From Anaerolineaceae bacterium (GTDB taxonomy: Bacteria; Chloroflexota; Anaerolineae; Anaerolineales; Anaerolineaceae), in the NCBI GenBank assembly GCA_003532515.1, contig DOEX01000222.1:1-10025 (forward strand): a stretch of DNA of 10,025 bases, read 5' to 3'. The notes below the pieces were generated by a model. The model was not told where the DNA came from. It was given only the letters and a program-made list of their open reading frames with translations, and did no database searches. Positions 6,892 to 10,025 of the stretch are shown in pieces (position 1 is the stretch's first letter; every line of letters starts with the position of its first letter). The translations under genes were made by a program, and so were the position numbers.

Positions 6892-7824
6892 TTAACCCTC
6901 CCGCTCGAATGCTTTTGTTAGAGCGGAAGGACCTTTGTCTTTAGAAAGTGATAAAGCGAGTACCAAAATTGTCAGGATGTAGGGCATCATCACAGCCAGT
7001 TCGGAAGGAATTGGAATACCCAATACCTGAATCCACAATTGAAGTGCGTTGACCATGCTGAACAGCAAAGCTCCAGCCAGGATGCCAAACGGTCGCCAAC
7101 TGCCAAAGTAAACCAGGGCAACTGCAATAAAGCCCTGACCGGCGGTCATATTTTGTTGAAAGACGTTCAACAGAGCTACAGAGAGCGATGCCCCCGCGAT
7201 GCTGGACAGTATACCGCCTAAAATCACTGTGAAATAGCGAACCCGCACAACGCTGACTCCCAACGAATCAGCAGCTTCCGGATTCTCACCCACTGCCCTG
7301 ATTTTCAGCCCCAAGGTGGTCTTGTTAAGAACAAACCAGGCGATCGGAACTAACAAGAACGCCAGGTAGACCAGTAAATTCTGTTGGAAGAAAATCTCAC
7401 CAATCACCGGGATATCCCCCAGCAAGGGGATTTTGACAATCGGGAATCCGTTGATGTTTTCGACCACACCAATCAGTTTTTGGAAAAGCAGGTTACTCAT
7501 GCCCATGCCAAACAGGTAGAAACCGATACCGGCAATACCCTGAGTAGCTTGCAGACGAATGGTCACGAAACCCATCGCCAAACCCATGATAGCACCAACA
7601 GCCATCGCCGCCAGCACTGCCAGGAAGAGGTTGCCCGTTTTCAAAACAACATAATAGGCAGTGAAAGCGCCCAGGAGCATCTGCCCTTCGACCCCAAGGT
7701 TGAGCACGCCACTGCGCTGACCAAACATTTCGCCTATCGAGGCAAACAAATAGGGCGTTGCCAGGCGAATGCCAGAGGAGATAATACCCATGATGACAGT
7801 TGCGGTGAAGAGGTCAGAAATCAT
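6892..7824 (-). CDS. ABC importer permease 2 (BPD_transp_2 family, YufQ/NupQ-like)
   Basis: Integral membrane half of the import channel, working as a pair with permease 1. It has 310 residues, usual for the shorter permease of BMP-type systems. Most of the chain is hydrophobic, with roughly eight to ten membrane spans (for example about 48-62, 66-88, 98-114, 149-166, 195-220, 230-258 and 275-293). The signature GQRSGVLNLGVEGQM (35-49) and the cytoplasmic coupling loop LGLKIRAVGENPEAADSLGV (171-190), which should contact the ATPase, are intact. The ATG at 7824 overlaps the stop of permease 1 (ATGA) and has a strong AGGAGGT ribosome site 6 bases upstream, inside permease 1. That indicates coupled translation and equal amounts of the two subunits. 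It ends 38 bp before the lipoprotein gene. Substrate cannot be inferred from the permease alone. Confidence 0.93.
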   Translation of the reverse strand: MISDLFTATVIMGIISSGIRLATPYLFASIGEMFGQRSGVLNLGVEGQMLLGAFTAYYVVLKTGNLFLAVLAAMAVGAIMGLAMGFVTIRLQATQGIAGIGFYLFGMGMSNLLFQKLIGVVENINGFPIVKIPLLGDIPVIGEIFFQQNLLVYLAFLLVPIAWFVLNKTTLGLKIRAVGENPEAADSLGVSVVRVRYFTVILGGILSSIAGASLSVALLNVFQQNMTAGQGFIAVALVYFGSWRPFGILAGALLFSMVNALQLWIQVLGIPIPSELAVMMPYILTILVLALSLSKDKGPSALTKAFEREG

Positions 7825-8990
7825 GCTGGCACCTCCTCAAGATTTTCCCCATTTTGCCTGGGCGGTTCATTGTCCAAACCAGCTTCAATAGCAGCCAGGT
7901 GCTTGCGTTGATTGCGCTTTCTGAAGTATTCGCTGCTAACAACAAAAACCACCACCAATCCATTCAGCCCTGTGATCAAGGCCGAGGGGACTTGCACGAC
8001 GCGCTGCATGGCATTGGCACCTACCAGCAGACCGCCAAACAGAATCGAAGCGGGTATGGTAATGATGGGGTGCAACTGCCCGAATAAGGCTGCCACAATG
8101 CCGTTAAACCCGGCATTGCCGGTGAAACCGGTGGAGGAACCGTCAGTGATCATGCGGTAATTGACACCGTAAACCTGCATCATCCCCGCCAAGCCGGCAA
8201 AGGCTCCGCTGAGCAGCAAAGCTAAAACGATATGCTTTTTTACGTCAATACCACCATATTTTGAAGCAGCTTGATTTTGGCCAACAGCACGGATGCGGTA
8301 GCCCAGGGTCGTACGCCAGAGCAGGATGTATACAGCCACAGCCAGAAGGATCGCAATCAACAAACCGATGTGAAGGCGGGTGGGGGCTAAGCGCGGCAAG
8401 CGGTAAGCCACTTCCAAGCGGGCGGTTTGCGGGATCTGCGAGGCGGCTTCAGCCTGCACAGGGTCGATCAATGGACCGCGCAGCATATAGTTCATGATTT
8501 GAACTGCGATTGCGTTCATCATGACCGTACTTAAAATCTCATTGACATTGAAATAAGCTTTCAAGAGACCAGGCAGACCGCCCCAGATCGCCCCACCCAG
8601 GCTCCCTGCCAGCATGGCAATAATGATCATCAACCAGCCAGGCAAGTTGATGAAGGAGAGCCCGATCCAGGTTGACAGTAAAGCACCTACGATCATCTGC
8701 CCTTCGCCGCCGATGTTGGTAACACTGCCGCGATAGGCGATACAAGTGCCCAAACCGATCAGAAGCAGCGGGATGGACTTTACCAAGGTTTCCGCAAAGG
8801 CGTTGAAACTGCCAAAAGCGCCTTCGAGCAAGGCTGAATAAGCCGTGATGGGGTTAGCACCCAGCAGAAGTAGAAATATTGCACCTACCAGAAGCGCAGC
8901 GATAGTCGCGAAAACCGGCATGAGGGCATCAAAAACTGCAGATAAACGAAACTTTGAGGGTAAACTGAAATTCTTAGTGCTCTGACTCAT
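7821..8990 (-). CDS. ABC importer permease 1 (BPD_transp_2 family, YufP/NupP-like)
   Basis: Larger membrane subunit of the importer and first gene of the operon. It has 389 residues, with a short cytoplasmic N-terminus and about ten hydrophobic segments (among them about 24-44, 72-86, 97-138, 207-225, 252-272, 308-326 and 335-352). The family motif NIGGEGQM is at 92-99, and the coupling loop LGYRIRAVGQNQAASKYGGI is at 229-248. The last 35 residues form a charged, hydrophilic tail (SEYFRKRNQRKH onward) that encodes the ribosome site of the next gene. The start ATG at 8990 has AGGAG 9 bases upstream. Its stop overlaps permease 2 by four bases. YufP/NupP in nucleoside importers is the closest type I recognise. 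RfuC/RfuD in riboflavin uptake are related, so the substrate remains open. Confidence 0.93.
   Translation of the reverse strand: MSQSTKNFSLPSKFRLSAVFDALMPVFATIAALLVGAIFLLLLGANPITAYSALLEGAFGSFNAFAETLVKSIPLLLIGLGTCIAYRGSVTNIGGEGQMIVGALLSTWIGLSFINLPGWLMIIIAMLAGSLGGAIWGGLPGLLKAYFNVNEILSTVMMNAIAVQIMNYMLRGPLIDPVQAEAASQIPQTARLEVAYRLPRLAPTRLHIGLLIAILLAVAVYILLWRTTLGYRIRAVGQNQAASKYGGIDVKKHIVLALLLSGAFAGLAGMMQVYGVNYRMITDGSSTGFTGNAGFNGIVAALFGQLHPIITIPASILFGGLLVGANAMQRVVQVPSALITGLNGLVVVFVVSSEYFRKRNQRKHLAAIEAGLDNEPPRQNGENLEEVPA
7831..7837 (-). promoter_or_regulatory. Ribosome binding site of permease 2 within permease 1
   Basis: AGGAGGT on the minus strand, 6 bases before the ATG at 7824. It is the strongest Shine-Dalgarno in the window, and it lies in the last codons of permease 1, so it fixes the start of permease 2. 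Confidence 0.7.
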
Positions 8991-8999
8991 AGGCTAATG

Positions 9000-9004
9000 C
9001 TCCT
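9000..9004 (-). promoter_or_regulatory. Ribosome binding site of permease 1
   Basis: AGGAG on the minus strand with 9 bases to the ATG at 8990. It supports this start as the first codon of the transporter operon. Confidence 0.6.
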
Positions 9005-9043
9005 GGTGGAGTAAATTGGTCTTGATAAGCAATTCGCGCACGA

Positions 9044-9068
9044 AGTAATATACGCAAAAAATATTACT
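9044..9068. promoter_or_regulatory. Inverted repeat upstream of transporter operon, candidate operator
   Basis: AGTAATAT (9044-9051) and ATATTACT (9061-9068) are perfect 8-base arms around a 9-base spacer, ACGCAAAAA. The dyad is centred about 66 bases before the start of permease 1, in an AT-rich region where the operon's promoter must lie. A dimeric repressor or activator could bind it. No regulator gene is next to it, and AT-rich dyads also occur by chance. Confidence 0.35.
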
Positions 9069-9098
9069 GAATTTTACCAGTCTTTTAATATACACAAA
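9046..9098. repeat. Direct repeat TAATATACRCAAA, two copies 40 bp apart
   Basis: TAATATACGCAAA (9046-9058) and TAATATACACAAA (9086-9098) agree at 12 of 13 positions, with starts exactly 40 bp apart, close to four helix turns. The first copy overlaps the dyad at 9044-9068. This arrangement fits paired sites for a regulator on one face of the helix. On the minus strand each copy contains TATATT, which could also be a -10 element, but no good -35 lies at the right distance. Confidence 0.35.
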
Positions 9099-9263
9099 CT
9101 GATTTTGAGAATTCAGAGAAAAGACTTTGCCTTATCAGTAGAAATTTCGCTAGAAGATTAAGCCTGTATCGGGAACAGCATTCGTTTTTTGTCGTAAAAT
9201 CTTTTCAACTTCACTCTGTTCATCCAGTCTGATTGTCGCAATTTTCGTTTTCGTCTACAAGTC

Positions 9264-9267
9264 GAGG
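9264..9267 (+). promoter_or_regulatory. Ribosome binding site of the acetyltransferase gene
   Basis: GAGG, 6 bases before the ATG at 9274. It supports Met1 over the in-frame ATG seven codons later. Confidence 0.5.
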
Positions 9268-9273
9268 TCCGTC

Positions 9274-9822
9274 ATGAAAAGAATTCCATTAAAAATGAAA
9301 CGTGCTGATCTATACTCCATTCCAAAATACGAATTACCAGAGGGTTTTAAAATTCGGTTTTTTGAAATTGGTGAAGAACACATTTGGGCAAGAGTTGAAA
9401 CCGCGGTGGATGAATTTACGGAAGAAGCTGCTGCCCTTGTCCATTTTGGGAAAGAATTTGGACCTTTTCCCGATGAAATGACGAGGCGCTGTCTATTTCT
9501 TGAGAATCGTGCTGGTGAAGTCATTGGAACGACTACAGCCTGGTATGGCATTCTGGAAGGGGAACAACAAGTGACTGGTCGGATCCATTGGGTGGGAGTC
9601 GTCCCGGAGTATCAGGGAAAAAAGCTCTCCAAGCCACTGCTGGCTAAGGCAATGCAGTTGTTGGCGGAATATCATGACTCAGCCTATCTAACTTCACAGA
9701 CCACCAGCTACCAGGCGGTTAATATGTATTTGAATTTCGGCTTCGAGCCTTACGTGACCAACGAAACCGACATTGAAGCCTGGAAATTGCTGGAAGAGGT
9801 CTTGAACCGAAAGATATTGTGA
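9274..9822 (+). CDS. GNAT-family N-acetyltransferase, substrate unknown
   Basis: Transfers an acetyl group from acetyl-CoA to an amino group of an unknown acceptor, presumably in the cytoplasm, as no signal or membrane segment is seen. It has 182 residues, a common size for a single-domain GNAT. The acetyl-CoA binding motif A is clear: strand IHWVGVV (104-110), then the PEYQGKKLSKPLL loop and helix (111-123), matching the family's Q/RxxGxG/A idea with Lys-Leu variants. The late beta strand and helix AVNMYLNFGFEP (148-159) is the usual motif B region, with a tyrosine (152) at the place of the common general acid. The first 30 residues (MKRIPLKMKRADLYSIPKYE) precede the fold and are not conserved enough to assign. 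It is transcribed away from the transporter operon. The substrate cannot be guessed from context. Confidence 0.85.
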   Translation: MKRIPLKMKRADLYSIPKYELPEGFKIRFFEIGEEHIWARVETAVDEFTEEAAALVHFGKEFGPFPDEMTRRCLFLENRAGEVIGTTTAWYGILEGEQQVTGRIHWVGVVPEYQGKKLSKPLLAKAMQLLAEYHDSAYLTSQTTSYQAVNMYLNFGFEPYVTNETDIEAWKLLEEVLNRKIL

Positions 9823-9867
9823 CAGAGGAGAATCTCCGAGCCAGTGCACACAGTAGGAGACTGTCAC
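9819..9867 (+). other. Bulged inverted repeat at the end of the acetyltransferase gene
   Basis: GTGACAG (9819-9825), which includes the stop codon, pairs with CTGTCAC (9861-9867). Directly inside, TCTCC (9833-9837) pairs with GGAGA (9856-9860), so a 12-bp stem with one 7-base bulge and an 18-base loop is possible. A shorter hairpin, TCTGC/GCAGA, follows at 9871-9887. There is no T-run, so it is not a canonical terminator, but it may protect or end the message. Confidence 0.4.
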
Positions 9868-10025
9868 AAGTCTGCTTTCCATGCAGATGGGGCTCTATTG
9901 ACCTGTAAGGGTTAGTCCATCCGCTTAGTTGGCATCTTCAGCTAGTGGCGGGAGGAGCGAGCCCCTCCCATACGGAATATCCTATGGTCATTCAACCACC
10001 CTCACCCCCGCTCGGATCACCAACG
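9823..10025. other. Non-coding stretch at window end with small inverted repeats
   Basis: No reading frame with recognisable protein content or ribosome site is seen on either strand. Besides the bulged repeat at its start, it contains GGGAGG (9950-9955) and CCTCCC (9964-9969) around GC-rich AGCGAGCC, a compact palindromic element of the kind often dispersed between genes. It could be a repeat family or part of a terminator. No tRNA features (such as a GTTC-type T-loop) are present. Confidence 0.4.

Larger units (their letters stand above)
8991..9273. other. Divergent intergenic region between transporter operon and acetyltransferase gene
   Basis: This 283-bp AT-rich stretch must hold the promoters of both directions. 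For the minus strand the best partial match I see is TAAAAT (at 9073-9078) preceded by TGG, an extended -10-like form without a convincing -35. For the plus strand there is TAAAAT at 9195-9200, again with no good -35. I see no riboswitch of the purine or FMN type. The dyad and direct repeat listed separately are the only ordered elements. Confidence 0.4.

Noticed and set aside
8991..9273. Purine or FMN riboswitch before the transporter operon
   Set aside because: None of the conserved core sequences of these riboswitches is found on the minus strand; only simple repeats are present.
9827..9837. GGAG-AAT-CTCC as an intrinsic terminator of the acetyltransferase gene
   Set aside because: The stem has only four pairs, the loop three bases and no T-run follows; the longer bulged pairing at 9819-9867 explains these bases better.

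Overview
This window looks like part of a bacterial chromosome of moderate GC content, most plausibly from the Chloroflexota (Anaerolineae or a relative). That placement is an inference from three things: the dnaK-dnaJ-prmA block, the style of the lipoprotein-dependent BMP-type ABC transporter, and a secreted M23-like protein with an Ig-like tail. No rRNA or other decisive marker is present. I see no mobile element, CRISPR array, tRNA or rRNA.

Layout. (1) At 2-2691, on the plus strand, lies the end of a heat-shock operon: the C-terminal third of DnaK (cut by the window edge), complete DnaJ, and the ribosomal protein L11 methyltransferase PrmA. dnaJ and prmA overlap. dnaK and dnaJ are separated by a perfect 11-bp hairpin without a T-tract. 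(2) At 2688-4163, on the minus strand and overlapping prmA tail to tail by four bases, is a secreted M23/LytM-like protein. It keeps part of the zinc site, seems to lack the first histidine ligand, and carries eight cysteines. A promoter-like pair just before its ATG suggests a leaderless mRNA. (3) At 4222-8990, on the minus strand, is a complete BMP/PnrA-type ABC importer. In transcription order it has permease 1, permease 2 (ATGA overlap), substrate-binding lipoprotein, and double-domain ATPase. An 11-bp hairpin separates the last two genes. (4) At 9274-9822, on the plus strand and divergent from the importer, is a GNAT acetyltransferase of unknown substrate. The 283-bp space between them holds an 8-bp dyad and a 40-bp-spaced direct repeat that may be control sites. 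(5) At 9823-10025 no gene is visible, only several small inverted repeats.

How the genes work together. DnaK and DnaJ act as a chaperone pair, and PrmA is a commonly seen chromosomal neighbour that modifies the ribosome. The importer genes together give every part needed for ATP-driven uptake through a lipoprotein receptor. The family takes up nucleosides or riboflavin in studied bacteria, but the ligand here cannot be fixed from sequence. Most of the window is ordinary conserved bacterial content. The points worth a second look are the altered M23 site, the leaderless promoter, the matching intercistronic hairpins in both operons, and the repeat structure in the divergent region.
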